Assembly (NCBI GenBank): GCA_964036155.1
Contig: OZ038423.1
Span: forward strand, 61,767,249-61,831,248
Direction of reading: 5' to 3'
Source: Diploscapter coronatus
Taxonomy: Eukaryota > Nematoda > Chromadorea > Rhabditida > Rhabditidae
DNA length: 64,000 nucleotides
Within the stretch, counting starts at the first letter, position 1; each line of letters begins with the position of its first letter. The notes below the pieces were generated by a model. That model was not told the origin of the DNA. It ran no database searches and worked only from the letters and a program-made list of their open reading frames with translations. Shown here piece after piece: positions 47,501 to 60,609 of this stretch. The position numbers were made by a program, and so were the translations under genes.

Positions 47501-50500
47501 TTGGAGAGAATCGAGCAGTACAATACCGAGTAAGAACATGTTTTATTTGCTATAAAATATAAAATGTGAAAAACAAGTTTGAAGAAAATATCGACTTTTA
47601 ATAGGGAAATTTGAATTTTCATCTTTCCTGAAGATCAAATTTTTTAGCTTTGAAAGTAGATTTTGATTTTTCAGACTGATCGCTTTGGCGGACAAAATCT
47701 CTGAGAAGGAGAACGAGTTGCTGCGCTGCCCCGCGGTAGACGAGTCCAGTGTCGACCTGCTCAGACGACAAAGAATCGAGTCACAGAAAAAGGTTAGGAG
47801 GATTAAGAAAGCTGCGAGTACTTTTGGCCCAAAGCGAGAGAAAAGATAAATGGCATTTGAGACAAAGTAATAACGGTCAAAAACATTCTCAAAAGACAGT
47901 TACGAAATGACACTGCCGGATACTATAGTTAGAGATAGGAAAAGAAGTCTATAATAAGAAAAAATATTGGGCTTCTTGTATAATTCACCAATTCACCTTG
48001 ATCACCACTTGTAAAATTCATCAGTTCTATTTTCCTCTCTATACACCCTAGCCCTAAAATCTTGCGAATTTTACAAATGTTAATCATGGAAAATGATAAA
48101 AATACTGGAATTCAAAAAAGCGATCAAATAAAAATAGAAAGAAAATTTGAGAAATTTTTTTTCAATTGAAGAACATAAAATAAGATATTTTAAGCTGGAC
48201 ACTCTTCGCACCAAACTGCAGGGCTTGAACGAAGCGGAGTCGGTGAAGAAAGAGCACGAGAAGTACAGGAAGGAACTCAAGTATGAAATTAATAAAAAAA
48301 AATCATTGGATGAAAACATTTAGAAAATTAGCATAAATTGAAGTTAGGGGCTAAAAATGAAGAAAAAAGTTGTTTCAGAGAGAAGGAGGAGCAACTCAAA
48401 CAGCTGAAAGACAAGCACAACGAGTCGTGGAAGCTGGTTTTCGAGCGCGAAAATGACACTCTCGGACCTTGGGGGTAAGCTTTTAAATTATTTTTAAAAA
48501 GAAAATGAGCACTTTTCAGTGATCTTATCAAAACCCGTCAATCGGTGATCACACAGAAGTATAACGTAGCCGAGTCCGCTTACCGCCGAGCTGAATTACA
48601 GGTTCGAAAAAGACTATTAAAACTCGAGAGACCAGATAATTTTCTAAAAATTCTCGAAGGATAGAAAAAATAATTTGTTAAAGTTTTGTCATTCTATTCA
48701 AAATTTTTCAAGCTCGAAAAATTTCAGCACACCGCTCTTATTAACAAGAAGGACTCCATTCTCGAAGAACAGGAAAAACTGGCGAAGGAAATCGAGGCGT
48801 TCAACAACAAGATCAACGAGGTAAGGCTAATTTGAAAAATTTTTATTATCGAATTTTAAAACCCTGTTCGATTTATCGATTTTTTATTTAAAAATTTCAG
48901 ATTGCCGACTGCTCCCCCGAGGACCTGATCATGAAGCTGAAAAAGACTAGGAAAGAGCTGAAGGAAACGCGCGCCAAACTCGCCCCCATGGAAGGAAAGG
49001 AGGTCGAAAATATTGAATTTGTAAAAAAATTAAAAGCAGACCTAGGGAGCATTTGAGTCGGACAAAAAATTTACGAGGAGTAAATCGCACGAGCGAAATT
49101 TATATTATGACGTTCTCACTTGCATCGAAATTTTGTACTTATTTGAGATTAGATACAAAAAAAGATGAAAGCATTATGGGTGTCAGGGTGCGCAGAGCCA
49201 TCTTGACTTAATTTCTCTCTTGATCTGATTAAGAATACTTTTTCAGGCACTCTACAATTCGTGGTGCGAGGAGACGAATGACAAACACTGCTGCCCGCTT
49301 TGTTCGAGGAAATTCGCCACCCAGAAGCAGTTCGACACCTTCGTTCAGACGGTAGTTGTTTTTTCAATTTTTATGCAAATTATAAATTTTACGGAAAAAG
49401 AGACTTGAAAGATTGGAAATGAACTGTTTCAGCTCCAAAACCTCTCATTGGCCACCCCGAGCGAGGCAGAAACATTGAGACGCAATGCGATTCTGCTCGC
49501 AGACGACGAAGCCCGTCTCTCGCAGGCAGAGGTCTACTTGACTCAGCTGAAGTGAATTTTTGGAAATTCGATCGTTTCTGAAAATCAATAACTTTGATGA
49601 AAATCCATACTTTTGAAAAAAGACCAATATATTCAAAAAAGTCAATAATTCCAAAATTGCAGAGCCTCCGAGCAGAAGAAAGAAGAGCTGGAGTTGACGC
49701 TGTCGGAAACGCTGAAAGAAGTCCAAGAGTTGCAGACAGAGCTGAGAAGACTCTGCATTCACAGAGATGAGGCCAAGACTCTCGACACTGCCATTAACAG
49801 CATCCGAGTAAAATTTGCGATTTTTTTGAGAATTAGGAAAGCTAGATTTTTTTTGAAAAATCATTTTTGTAAAAAGTTGAAAATTTGATCGATTTGTTCC
49901 AGTCGGATGTTTCGCTGATGGACTCCCTCTACGAGCAGGTGGTGAAGATCGATCAGCTGCAGTCACGACTCAGCGCCCAACTGCAGAAATTCGAGTCCGA
50001 TATGCGCAACGCCGACCAGTTCAGGAAGGACATTCAGAACTTGCTGGTCTGAAAAATGACTTTTTTTTTTGTTTTGAAATAGTGGCAGTTATTTTCCACC
50101 CACTCACATTTTGTTAGGCTCTTTGAAAACGAAAGTGGGGGAAAAGTAACGGTGTGGGAAACAATAACTGCCTAAAAATTGTCCCCTCTACTTACCATCT
50201 CCCCCTTTTCTAGTTTCCACTCTCATCCCTGAGAAATAGTAGAGAAAGTTGTGTGATAACTATCAAAAAGTAAGAGTGATTACAAAATCTGCCAGAACAA
50301 CGATGAATTCCCAGGAGAATATCGCCTACTGCGAAACGGAGAGCGAGAAGTTGACGGACGCGATGAGCAGACGCAACAAACTCACCAACGAACTGCACGA
50401 GCTGAAAGTCGCCGAGAATCGCTACAAAGAGGAGATGATGGAAAAGAAGAGATTGGAAGACACGGTAGGAATTTTTTTAATCGTTTTTTTTTTCAAAAAT

Positions 50501-53500
50501 CAATCAATTTTCAGATCGTCGAGCAGGACGAGGTGATTCAGCAGTGCGATGAAGAATTGCAACAAACCAGAACTGACTATCCAGTAATCTCCCAGAAAGT
50601 CCAGGAACTTCGCGACTTCACCACGGAACTTGACGCAACGCACAAAGTCAAGGAAAAGGAGCTGACGGCGAAAATCAGCAGTTAGTAAATTTGTTTTACT
50701 TTTAAAAGAAAATCATGAAAGAGCACAGATTCTAAAAAATATCGATTTTCTAGCCATCACTCACGCTCTGCAGTGTCTCGCAGCTCTGTGCGACAAGCTG
50801 GCCGCTCTCCAGGTCGATGATCAAACCGTGAGAATTTTCATTTTTCTTTTAAAATCTGGCTAAAATTAGATTTTTTTATTTTAGGTGGCCGGGCTGAATT
50901 CGGACTGCGACAAACTGGATGCGCGCATCGAGTCGTTCAAGAGGCAGAAAGTCAACGCAGAGGCAAAGGCCAATGATTTGCAGGGAGGGGTGAGTTTAGT
51001 TCTTGTTTAATTTGTGCAAATTCGAGAAAATCATTTTCGTAAAAAACTATGAGGTTCTTTATATTCTTTTCAGTTAAAAAATGCATTTGAAAGAAAATCA
51101 CAAGTTTTTTTTAAATTGGTTTTTATACATTTTTTAGATTTTTTGATGAATTGAATGATAAAATTGGAAAGATTAAAAATTGCACTTTTGTAGAAATCCT
51201 TAAAGTTTTCCATATTATTTTTGATTTCAAAATAAATAAATTTCAGCAAAACAAGCGGCGCCAACTTCGCGACCAGCTGACGGTGATCGAGCTGAGCGCC
51301 AAAACGCGGTCCTTTGAGGCAGAGCTGCAGCAGCTCGTTTGGCAGGGCGAGCCCCGGGATGAACTCAACCGGCAGTACAATGTAAATATTTGGAATGTGT
51401 AAAAAAATTCTAAAATCAATTTTTTGAAGATCTTCATTTATAAATTCGAAAAAGTTCGATGTTTATCGTTTTTTTATTTTTAGGCTTTAAAAATATCAAT
51501 TTTTAAATGCGATAAAAATCATCTTTTTCAGAAGATTTTATCTAGTCGAATTTCAGAACTACTCCTCCGAGAAAGAACAGGCCGAAGGGGAGAACAGTCG
51601 AATCGGCGGCAAAATGGAGGAACTGCACAGAGGAGTGAGAATTAGAGAATTTCAGAATATTTTAGAAAAAAAGGTCTTAATTTCTAGAGCAAATATTTGA
51701 ATTTTAGACTCCAAATTGGACAATTTTCTAGTGCAAAATTAAAAATTCTAGAATTTCCCAGAAAAATCCGATTATATTCCAGATCAAAGAGGCTAAGCTG
51801 GAGCTGCAGAAGAAGGAGTACCAGAACGTGCTGGAAGAGCTGCGCAAAGTGATGGTCACCAACGAGGTCAACAAGTGCGCTGTCATGGTTAGGATTTTTC
51901 TCAAAAAATTAATAAAAGCTATTTTACTAATTATTAGTCCAAAATGCTAAATTTCGAAGTTTTTATACATTTTTTAAATCAGTTTTAGGGTAGAGTTCAA
52001 ATTTTCAAAAATCCAGGTTTAAAACGTGCGTTGCAGGACATTGAAAACTACGCCTCGGTGCTGGACAAGAAGCTGATCGAGTTCCACGCGGAGAAAATGC
52101 GCGAAGTGAACGACAACTTGGAAGAGTTGTGGAGAGAGGTCTATGATGGGGCTGACATCGAGTCCATCAAGATCAGGTCTGATTATCGACTCATCAAAAA
52201 TCTAATTTTTATAGATACTAAGAGCAGCTTGTAAATGAACAAAAGAGCTCCGGTTTTATGGAGTCTCTTCTGTAGGGATTGGTGTTGCTCGTACGGTTGA
52301 TCCGTAATTCAGTACAATAGACACCAACAGAAGAATTTTATTCTTTACAATAAAAATAGAACACCACTCTCACAAGCGGTATTTTCTCACACAAAATACG
52401 AGGGGCGGGGAAAAGGGCATAGAGAGAGAGAGCGAAGGGAAAAATAATAAAAACAAAAAAGGGGTGCTTTTGGCACAGTAAATGCCTTAATGACGGAATG
52501 ACGAAGAGCTTTTTAGTATCTGACGAACTGATTTTTTTCTGCACAACTCCTATCAATTTCTATTGCGTTATCGTTATTTTCGCGTTTCGCCAAATACTAA
52601 AAAGCGTTGCGTCTTTTCGCGTTACGTCATTTCGTCATTACGCCACTTACAGGTTGCAAATTGAGAATCTATCATTGGTCTTTTCACTTTTAATCAAATG
52701 TCTTATCAATTATGATAACTTTTATCCTCGATTATTATTACTTATCAATTTCGAGTATTTTCATCAGTTGTATCATCGATTTGTAACTTTTAGGGCAGAT
52801 AAAGGCAAGGCGAGTAAAACGCGAGCGGCCTACGACTATTGTGTCAACATGGTCGTCGAGGGGGGCATCGAGGTTGAGATGCGCGACAAGAGCAGTGCTG
52901 GACAGAAGGTTCTTTCCTAGATTTTATGAAAAAAACAAGTCTAACAAAAAATTATTTTGAAGGCTCACTTTTTTGAGCAAATGCATTTTCCAAAAATGGA
53001 GGAATTTGAATTTTTTCAGATGCTGGCCTCGATCCTGATTCGAATTGCCTTGGCTGATGCATTTGGCGGTGTCTGCTCCATGATCGCGCTGGACGAACCG
53101 ACCACTAATTTGGATAGGGATAAGGTCGACAAATTTGGGATTTCGAAAATTCCTGGAAAATTTGAAAAAAAATCGATTTTAGGTGGAACAACTGGCCGCA
53201 ATGCTCAACAGACTTGTGCATACGAGGTCGAAGAAGTACAAGCAATTCCAGGTTAGTCGAACGAAATCGACCCTGTTCTCATTTCTCGCCTTTATGTACT
53301 TTACGTTCTCTTTTCGCCTTGCTATTTTCTAAAAAAAGCGGAATCTACAGAGCTAAATAATGATCAAATCGAAAAACAATAAATTGATATCTTTTAAATT
53401 CAGATGATCGTGATTTCGCACGACGACGAACTTGTTGACCAGCTGATCCGTGGTTGCCAGCCCGAATACACGTACCATTTGGCGAAAAACAACGCTGGCC

Positions 53501-53791
53501 ACACCATCGTCAAAAAGATCTTCAGCAATGATGCTGGGTTAGGTTTTTTAAACTTAAATAAACAAATTTACCATGAAAATATAGATTTTTATTCCAATTA
53601 TCCTTCCTCGCTAAAAATCTAATAAAATCACTATTTTAAGAAAAATACAGTGATTTTCCCCTTTTAGCGAAGAAGAGGCCCTGCCAGCAACGTCCCGCGG
53701 GCGTCGTCGTCGCGCACGTGAGCAGCGCAGCCCCTCGCCGTCCGTCGTCATGGCTTCCGACGACGAATCCGAGGACGACATTTCTGACTAA
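44592..53791 (+). CDS. rad-50: RAD50, SMC-like ATPase of the MRN complex
   Basis: Thirty-six exons: 44592-44720, 44856-44936, 45035-45136, 45253-45309, 45444-45568, 45718-45823, 45910-46047, 46109-46190, 46236-46345, 46510-46659, 46930-47070, 47265-47348, 47441-47529, 47675-47792, 48195-48280, 48379-48474, 48520-48601, 48728-48820, 48901-49002, 49247-49351, 49433-49551, 49663-49807, 49903-50046, 50315-50464, 50515-50680, 50754-50827, 50885-50989, 51247-51381, 51557-51634, 51783-51887, 52037-52176, 52794-52908, 53020-53124, 53183-53251, 53404-53537, 53668-53791. 1327 residues (human 1312). Walker A GPNGSGKT, Q-loop FCHQES, long coiled coils, zinc hook HCCPLCSR near 49300, signature KSSAGQK, Walker B CSMIALDEPTTNLD, H-switch VISHDDE. 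It acts in double-strand-break repair and telomere care with MRE11. The tail adds a basic run (RGRRRRAREQR) and an acidic end. The acceptor at 45443 is TTTGAG. Confidence 0.96.
46686..46739. repeat. Hairpin in a rad-50 intron
   Basis: CCACCCTCTTTT (46691-46702) pairs exactly with AAAAGAGGGTGG (46724-46735); the outer GTTA/TAAC also pair. In intron 46660-46929. Confidence 0.6.
50084..50172. repeat. Foldback in a rad-50 intron
   Basis: GGCAGTTATT (50084-50093) pairs with AATAACTGCC (50163-50172). The inside has further complementary CCAC/GTGGG patches. In intron 50047-50314. Confidence 0.5.
52489..52640. repeat. Foldback element in a rad-50 intron
   Basis: The left arm (52489-52528) reads TAATGAC...CTTTTTAGTATCTGACGAA. 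The right arm (52585-52640) is its imperfect inverted copy with a ~15-bp insertion. It lies in intron 52177-52793, beside a short AG-dinucleotide run near 52420. Confidence 0.55.
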
Positions 53792-54995
53792 AACCCCAAT
53801 CAAATCACTGAAATCGTCCAAAATTGATCAAATCCACAGAAATGGTCTAATTTCGACAATTTGGAAAAGTAACTGCATCGTAGCATCGTTGTAGACGAAA
53901 TAGTATAGGTTTGTTAGGCAAAAGATTCTCTTTCTTTACTATTTCGGATGCAACTATTTCATTCACTTTTCCAGGTTGCCGTCTACTTTATGTCAAATTT
54001 TAATAATCAGCATTCTTCTTTTTTATCTTTATCGTTATGACAATTTGATGATTTTTCAATTGGTCGTTCTTCACGTCATTTGTAAAAATCATTACCTTTC
54101 CATCCGCTTTTTTTCTTTAAAATCTATGACTTTCGCAATGACTAGAATTCATGTCAAATTTCAGTATCTCATTTGCACATTCAAATCGGTTTCAATTCTT
54201 CAATTCGGGTAAGCATTTCATCAAGTCTTAGAGCTCACTTTACCGGTCACTTATTCTTTTTGATTTTTTATTTGAGGATTAAAAACTCATTCTTTTCTTC
54301 TCTATCACCTGATCGTAGTATGCATTTTAAGATTTTGCTGAGTTCTTGTGAAAAATAAACAAGTTGAGTTTTTCGTTCCAATGAGAGTAGTTTTGAAGAT
54401 TTATCTGTCCCAGAACAGATGAGACCTAGAGTCGACAAAGAAATGTTTAGAATGCTTCTCGTGGAGAATCCAAATTTTCTAATATTTTCTTGCGCGAATG
54501 CTTGAATTTTATTGTCCCGTTATTTTTCACTTCTTTAGATTAAATCTTTAGATAATTTGATAAATTGCACGATTTCACGTTTTCTTCTCCCAATAAATGA
54601 ACTTCATCCTTCAAAGGCATCGAGAATGATAGAATCTCCTAATCATTTATTTTGCCAATTTCTCATAAACAAATTGTCCGATAACAAACAACAACAATTG
54701 TTAAAATCTTTCAAGAAAATTTCCTAAAATCGTTGATTCCTAAAAACTGAAAAATGATCAAATATATAAGTTTTTTAGGAAATCAACTGTTACACTAAAA
54801 TTCAAACTACGTGTCTTGCACACATCATGAGTAGGACTTTGAAGATCTTCATAGTATTCGTTTCAAGAGGAAAGGTTCGGAAGTTCAACTTTAAAAAAAA
54901 TCAAATTCGAAATTGAAGTTTCAAAAGACCCCGTTCTCAAATTACATGAGATTCTTTCAAAATCCCACTTAAATATTTTTTGATTCGTGTAAGAT
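53792..54995. other. Intergenic, rad-50 to ACAD9-like gene (convergent)
   Basis: 1.2 kb between convergent 3' ends, AT-rich. Apart from the inverted repeat at 53863-53972 I see no gene, RNA or tandem repeat. Confidence 0.5.
53863..53972. repeat. Inverted repeat downstream of rad-50
   Basis: The exact core CGAAATAGTA (53896-53905) / TACTATTTCG (53937-53946) lies within longer imperfect arms. The arms start GGAAAAGTAACTGCATC and end CTTTTCC. Confidence 0.45.
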
Positions 54996-57900
54996 TTACC
55001 AATTCTTCTCGAGGGGTGACTCAACTTTATATCCCTTCATGTTGATCACGGACTGGCCCACGTTCATTTTGGCGGGATTGTAGTCGAAAAAGCCGTAGAT
55101 GTGCTGCATCGAGTCCAGGTAGAAGAAACTCGATCGCGATAAACTAAAAAAAATTCTTTCAGATTTTTAATTACGAGTTTTAAAAAAAATATTTATTGAG
55201 AAGAAATATGCGATTTGATAGATATTGATGCCGAAGGCATTGTAAAAGAATTGGTGTCGTTCTATTTCAGTATTCGCAAATTTTAACTCAAATTACATCA
55301 ATTATCTAATTGTGCGGTGTTTAAAAGTGCCGTAAAGTAGGCGATAAAATGAATTAGTCAACCAACAATTTCTCTCAAGAATAATTTTTACAATGGCTCA
55401 CATAGCGCACAAATGCACGACCCAGGCGATTTCGTCGTCGGAATATCGCAGACCGATAGAGTGGGATCGGGACGCACGGGAAATGCACGCCACCATCGCG
55501 AAATTGTTCTGAAAACACAAATGACTTTTTTAATCAATTCCGACAAAGAATCAGTATGATCGCTATCAAGGATGGCACGCTTCCATCCTCTTTCCAAAAG
55601 AGAGACACTTGGCTAGAAGAGAGAAAAAGATTTTGCGCTCTGGCTTTACTCGTCGCTTACGGGACTAGCGTCAAGTTTTATTCCCGTTTCTTGATTTTTC
55701 GATTTTTTCGTTTTAAATTGTCCAATTATCAATTTTTCGTGATTAGTTGACTAATTATCGATAATTTCAGGAGGCCTCGCTCACTGCCGCTTCAAACCGC
55801 CGCAGAAAAACTTATCTAATTTTCCAGGTTGGGGCAGGTCTGTGGCGGCTGGAAGCATCCTTATAAGCGACAGTGAGCGAGGCCTCGTGAAATTATCGAT
55901 AATTAGTTAGCTAATCACGAAAAAATAAGTAATTAGGCAATTAAAACGAAGAAATCGAAAAAACGGACGAAAATAAATGACGACTTTGGGCCTTCCAAGC
56001 GACGAGTAAAGCCAGAGCGCAAACTCTTTTTCTCTCTTCTAGCCAAGTGTCTCTCTTTTGGAAAGAGGATGGAAGCGTGGATGGGTTTGAATGAATGCTT
56101 GTTTAAGGTTCGGACTCTAAGTTATTCCATTTTCATTCCTGTTTGTCATCCTGTTATTTTTTCCTCGTTACCTTCTACAAAAGGGATGACATATAAAAAA
56201 AAGAAAAAAATTAGGTCTGATTTTTGCGTAAATATGTTTCAAGAGCGATTCTTCAGGGATAATATTCGCAAAAATATAATCTAAGTGAAAAACTCCTGAA
56301 AACACCTACCCTGAGGACTTTAGCCATAGTGTCGAGCATGTGATAGTCCTCCTCGATTTCCTTGTTGTTCCTCTCCATCAAAGTGGACAGAATCGACTCG
56401 ATTCGGACCATCGAATACTCCACTTCGTGACAGGCCGCCTGAAGAAATTATAACTAGAAAAAAGAAAATCTTTCATTTGAATGTTTTTTTTCAGTTCCGC
56501 TGAGATATGATCAATTCTAAAGGCAAAATAGTGTTGGTATAGAAGAAATTGGTGAATTTTCTAGAAAGGGGGTTTTGTAACATGTATGATAATTCCGGCA
56601 AGTCTTTTTTTCAGAATAAGAAATGGCTATACAAAATATCTAAAAACTTGAAACTTTCAAAATGTTTCAAACTTTTTACAAATTCTTTCCATAGAATATT
56701 TATCTCATTGAATAGTGATTTCAAGTAGATTTCAATAAAGCTCACCATAAGTGAGGGATGCACGTGTTCCGCGATGAAATGCTGAACTCGGGGCCGGGAC
56801 AGTTTGATAACCTCCTTGTCGAATCTCACGAAACGGGCGAAGTAATTTGCTGATCTGAAAAAATGAGCGTTGGCAACTTGAATATGATGACGACACGAGT
56901 TTCAATGCATAAAACTAAGTGCCTTCATTAATTGAAAGCGGCTTTTGAAAAATATTGAATTTTAGAGAAATTAAAAACTTCCGAACCTTTTGTGTTTAGC
57001 CGTGGCCCAAGTCGAAACTGCACACATCGCTGCATTCTCGTTCAGACCGACCTCTCGCATCTGAAAAATAAATTCATTTTTGAAAAAAAGATGAAAATAG
57101 TTTGAAAAGTCATAACAGTTTAGGTATGTTTCAAAATACGTCTAAACTCAGGGAATATGTGGAGATTTGATAAAAAGATCGTTCAAGAATGTATCCCCAC
57201 CTGCGCAACGAGAGCGATGACATCGTTTATTTTGGCGTGAGTCTGCGCGTTCGGAGGCAGCAGCCAAATCATCGTGTCCACACACGATTGCAGCAATTCG
57301 ATTGTCATCGACTGAGTTTTTTCAAGTTAAAAAAATAAATTTTCGTCTTTTTTCTGTAAAGCGCATCAGGACATCAATATGCAAAGTTGCAAAAAAAATA
57401 AATTTCCAAAAGAACCAATCTATAAAATTGACCTTACTTACAATTTGATTTGCTGGTATCCTGATTTGCTTTACAATAAACTTAATTTTCAAGGGGCCTA
57501 AATAAAAAGCTTCAATGCAATATTTAAAAAGTGAATTTTAAGAATTCTTGAGACCTACATGAAGCAGTGCGACCTCGAGGTCCATGATCATGGGGAATCC
57601 CTCGTCCATCAGTCCGCCGATGTAGTAGACCGCGGATTCCAAAGCGTAGCACTTCAACGAGACGTCCGACAGCTTCTTCTGCACGTTCGCTTGCTCTCCG
57701 AGAGAAGTGTCGATCTGAACATAGGATTTTCTTTAAAAAGTCGATTTTCAGAAAATAACTCAATAAATGACTAAAGGATAGAAAGATTTCGCAAAGTTTT
57801 TTTTTCCAAATCAGCCAATTATTTTCACCTTATTAATTAGGAGGAAAGATTTTTAAATTCACTCCTTCAAATAGTAAAAATTGTAAGAAATTGCTGCTTT

Positions 57901-60609
57901 TTCATTTGTACCCAAAAACTCAAAAGAAGATAGCTCACGATATTTGAAAATTGCGTAGTGTTGCAGGCAGTGGTAACTTCATCGATGGCCCTCCTTGCAA
58001 AGCCAATGGCTGCAGAAGCGAAGTGGAGTCGCGAGAAGGAGCGCAGTTCGGCCTTCAAATGTTGCGCCCTAATGCCGACTGTATCAAGGAAACACCACTC
58101 GGGCACGTCTATGTTCAGATCCAGAGTGCCGACTGCAAATGGGAAATACCAAATATATGATGATTTATTTGAATTTTACTATGTTTCGTCGTCGGGAAAT
58201 TATTAATGGGATTATCATACGCGTCTTACCTATTTAGATATCTAATTCGTTTGAAACTTGCATTAGAAAAGTGTAAAATAAATCTAATAACAGGAGAATT
58301 TCTCAAAAATGTTTTCATATTTCGTTTTATAAATACTTTAACTACTAGTTTTAGTATATCTATAATTATGATGGGAAATATATTTACTGAAATTAGCCTT
58401 GAGACCGAGGCTGGGTAGTCGCTCGAATTTGACCGTGTCCGAGGTTTTGGGATCTTTTACTTCCAGAATAACACAGGTCTGAGCATCACGACCCTGAAAA
58501 AAAACGATTTGGAAATGAAGAGCTCTTGGCAACAATACATGAAAAAGTCAATAACTATTGTATAGATATAAGAGGATGGCATGATAAAGCAAAAGTTCGT
58601 GGTATTTTTTTAGTTTGAAAGGTAATAAATCGTAAAGATTAACCTGTCGATTATCCATGGGGAAGCAAACGAGCAAATCCGGGTCCGTGTCGCCGACGAC
58701 GTTGATTTTCGTGCCAGAAATTCGAGAAGAATCACCTCCTCCGATCACCTCGCAGGGAGAATCACTGAAATTAAAAAAAAATCAGGCTTTTATTTGAAAC
58801 TTTACCAAATGTAGTATAACTTTTTGAGAATCTAGAGACAAGAAATTTTTTGTGTCCCTTCGAACATAGCTTAATGACTAGTCTAGAAGTAGCGATAGTA
58901 ATCAGTAGTTATTTATTTTGAATTTGAACGCTGCATTATTAGAAATCTCAAAAATTAAAGATTTATCAACCATAAGTAAATACATTTTGAAAAATAGAAA
59001 ATAAAAAAAGAAAGAACACTCACAAAGCAAAAGCGACTTTGAGTTTTCCACCCGCTATCTGGGGTAGATATTTCTCCTTTTGTTCCTGATTACCGTAGGC
59101 CAGCAGGAATTGAGAGAACGTGTACGCATTGTGCACCCGCTTGAATACGTTCCAATCCAAGGAAATTTCCTGAAAAAATTATTTGTTTCAATAAATCGAA
59201 CTTTCAGGAAAAGTCGCATATTTATCGTGGTTTTGACAAATATTAGTAGTATCATCTTTTTCTGAAGTTATAAACTGGAAAAACAAGAAAGAGGATGTAA
59301 AAAATTATGCCCTCTAGAAATCTCACCTCCATAGTCCTGCAAATGCCCTTCTGGTTCATGGCGAGCCCCTTGTATTCAGTTGGAATCGGGAGCGAGAAGA
59401 CCACACTCCGCTCTAGTACTTTGTAGACGTCTTCTGTCAGAACGCCGTCCTTCTCCACACTCTCACTGTCAACTGGAAATGAAGAATTTGAAAATTTAGG
59501 TAGGTTTTGGTGTATGATAGTGCGCAGTGTGAATAAAGAGAATAGATTATCCGAGCGTTCCAAGTGGGTGTGAAAATTCTACGATATTTTGTGATTTTTT
59601 CTATAAAATGAATTTTTTTTATTAAACTTGAAGAAAAATATACGAAATGTGTGTTCATCAAAAAAAGTAAATCAGATACATTTAAGGTGAAAAGTTAATC
59701 AAAGAGAGGGAGTAGCTGAGTTTAATAAAATGAGGAAAAACCAACCCAAAGCCTGCAAATCCCGTCGAAACGTTTCCACATATCCTAGAATTGTCCTCAG
59801 ATCGTCCGTTTCGGTGTATTCGGGGTAAATGAAAAAGTCCTGGAAAATAAATGCCGTTTTCAAGCCTTAAATAGATGTTTCAGATAAATCACGAGTAAAA
59901 TACTCCTTCCTGGTAGTACTGCTCATATCAGATCATTTTGGCGAATGTTCATTCAATTCTCAAGATTAACTTCTGCGATTTTCAAAATTTCAATTTACAG
60001 GAATCAAGTTGCATCATCATTATCATCTTTTGAAGCAATGAATATTTGAAGGTGAAAAAATAAAAGTAAAACGAAAAACCGACCTTATTGAACCTATTGA
60101 GAACCAGTCCTCTGGACAAACTGCTTTTCTCGATTTCCTCTGCGCGGAGCGGCTTTAGCCTCAGCGAAGTGTTCGGCTGCACGGTCACCGGGTGGTTCGG
60201 GTCGGACTTCCCGAACATCGGCAAGGCACCCGTCTGAATAATTTTTATATACTTTTTTGTAACATTTTTATTATTTCTACTGGGAAATAAGTGAAAGAAG
60301 AGAACAAAATAGTGGAATATATTACAAAAGTCTTATTTCGTTTGAGTTTTCAGAAAATTATTCTTCACAAAAGCTGAAGATTCAAATTGAAACCGTGGCT
60401 ATTTTCCACTTTCAGTTAATCGTTTTCCTTATATTTTCATTAAAAAATAAAATACGCAGAAAGAAAATGAAGAAGATCAAAAAATACAAATTTTCAAAAG
60501 AAATCCCAACCTGAAGTGGATCGGAGCTCTTGACTTTGACGTCGGAGGCTAGCCGAATGCTGAGCAGCCATGATCTGTTCCGATGCAGCCGCGACCAAAC
60601 ACGGTTCAT
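54996..60609 (-). CDS. ACAD9/VLCAD-like mitochondrial protein, likely catalytically dead
   Basis: Exons in transcript order: 60609-60511, 60233-60084, 59839-59746, 59472-59327, 59169-59024, 58764-58644, 58493-58388, 58132-57939, 57714-57559, 57311-57201, 57060-56987, 56854-56746, 56438-56310, 55508-55402, 55143-54996. 629 residues (human ACAD9 621). An Arg-rich start (MNRVWSRLHRNRSWLLSIRL) looks like a mitochondrial presequence. Acyl-CoA dehydrogenase signatures follow: LPIPTEYKGLAMN, FLLAYGNQEQKEKYLPQIAGG, LPSLGLKAN, and ASAAIGFARRAIDEV. The C-terminal domain specific to VLCAD/ACAD9 is present (HFIAEHVHPSL, CISRASRSHSIG). Where active members have a GG.G(Y/F) FAD stretch and RI..FEGTN(D/E)ILR with the catalytic Glu, this one has TMIWLLPPNA and VGLNENAAM. 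ACAD9 also serves complex I assembly, which needs no dehydrogenase activity. Confidence 0.82.
55576..56079. mobile_element. ~500-bp foldback palindrome with 5-bp flanking repeats
   Basis: Starts CACGCTTCCATCCTCTTTCC and ends with the inverted GGAAAGAGGATGGAAGCGTG. The arms stay similar for over 200 bp each, through GACACTTGGCTAGAAGAGAG, CTGGCTTTACTCGTCGCTT, ATTATCGATAATTTC and GAGGCCTCGCTCACTG. The unpaired centre is short. GATGG lies immediately outside both ends (55571-55575 and 56080-56084), a likely target duplication. No open frame for a transposase. It sits in intron 55509-56309 of the ACAD9-like gene. Confidence 0.75.

Noticed and set aside
49445..49966. 173-codon open frame on the minus strand
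   Set aside because: Antisense to several RAD50 coiled-coil exons and crossing their introns; the + strand protein is clearly RAD50.
57430..57490. Possible extra minus exon of the ACAD9-like gene (TTTAG acceptor, GTAAGT donor)
   Set aside because: Needs phase 1 on entry while flanking exons join in phase 0, and its translation lacks the FEGTN motif.
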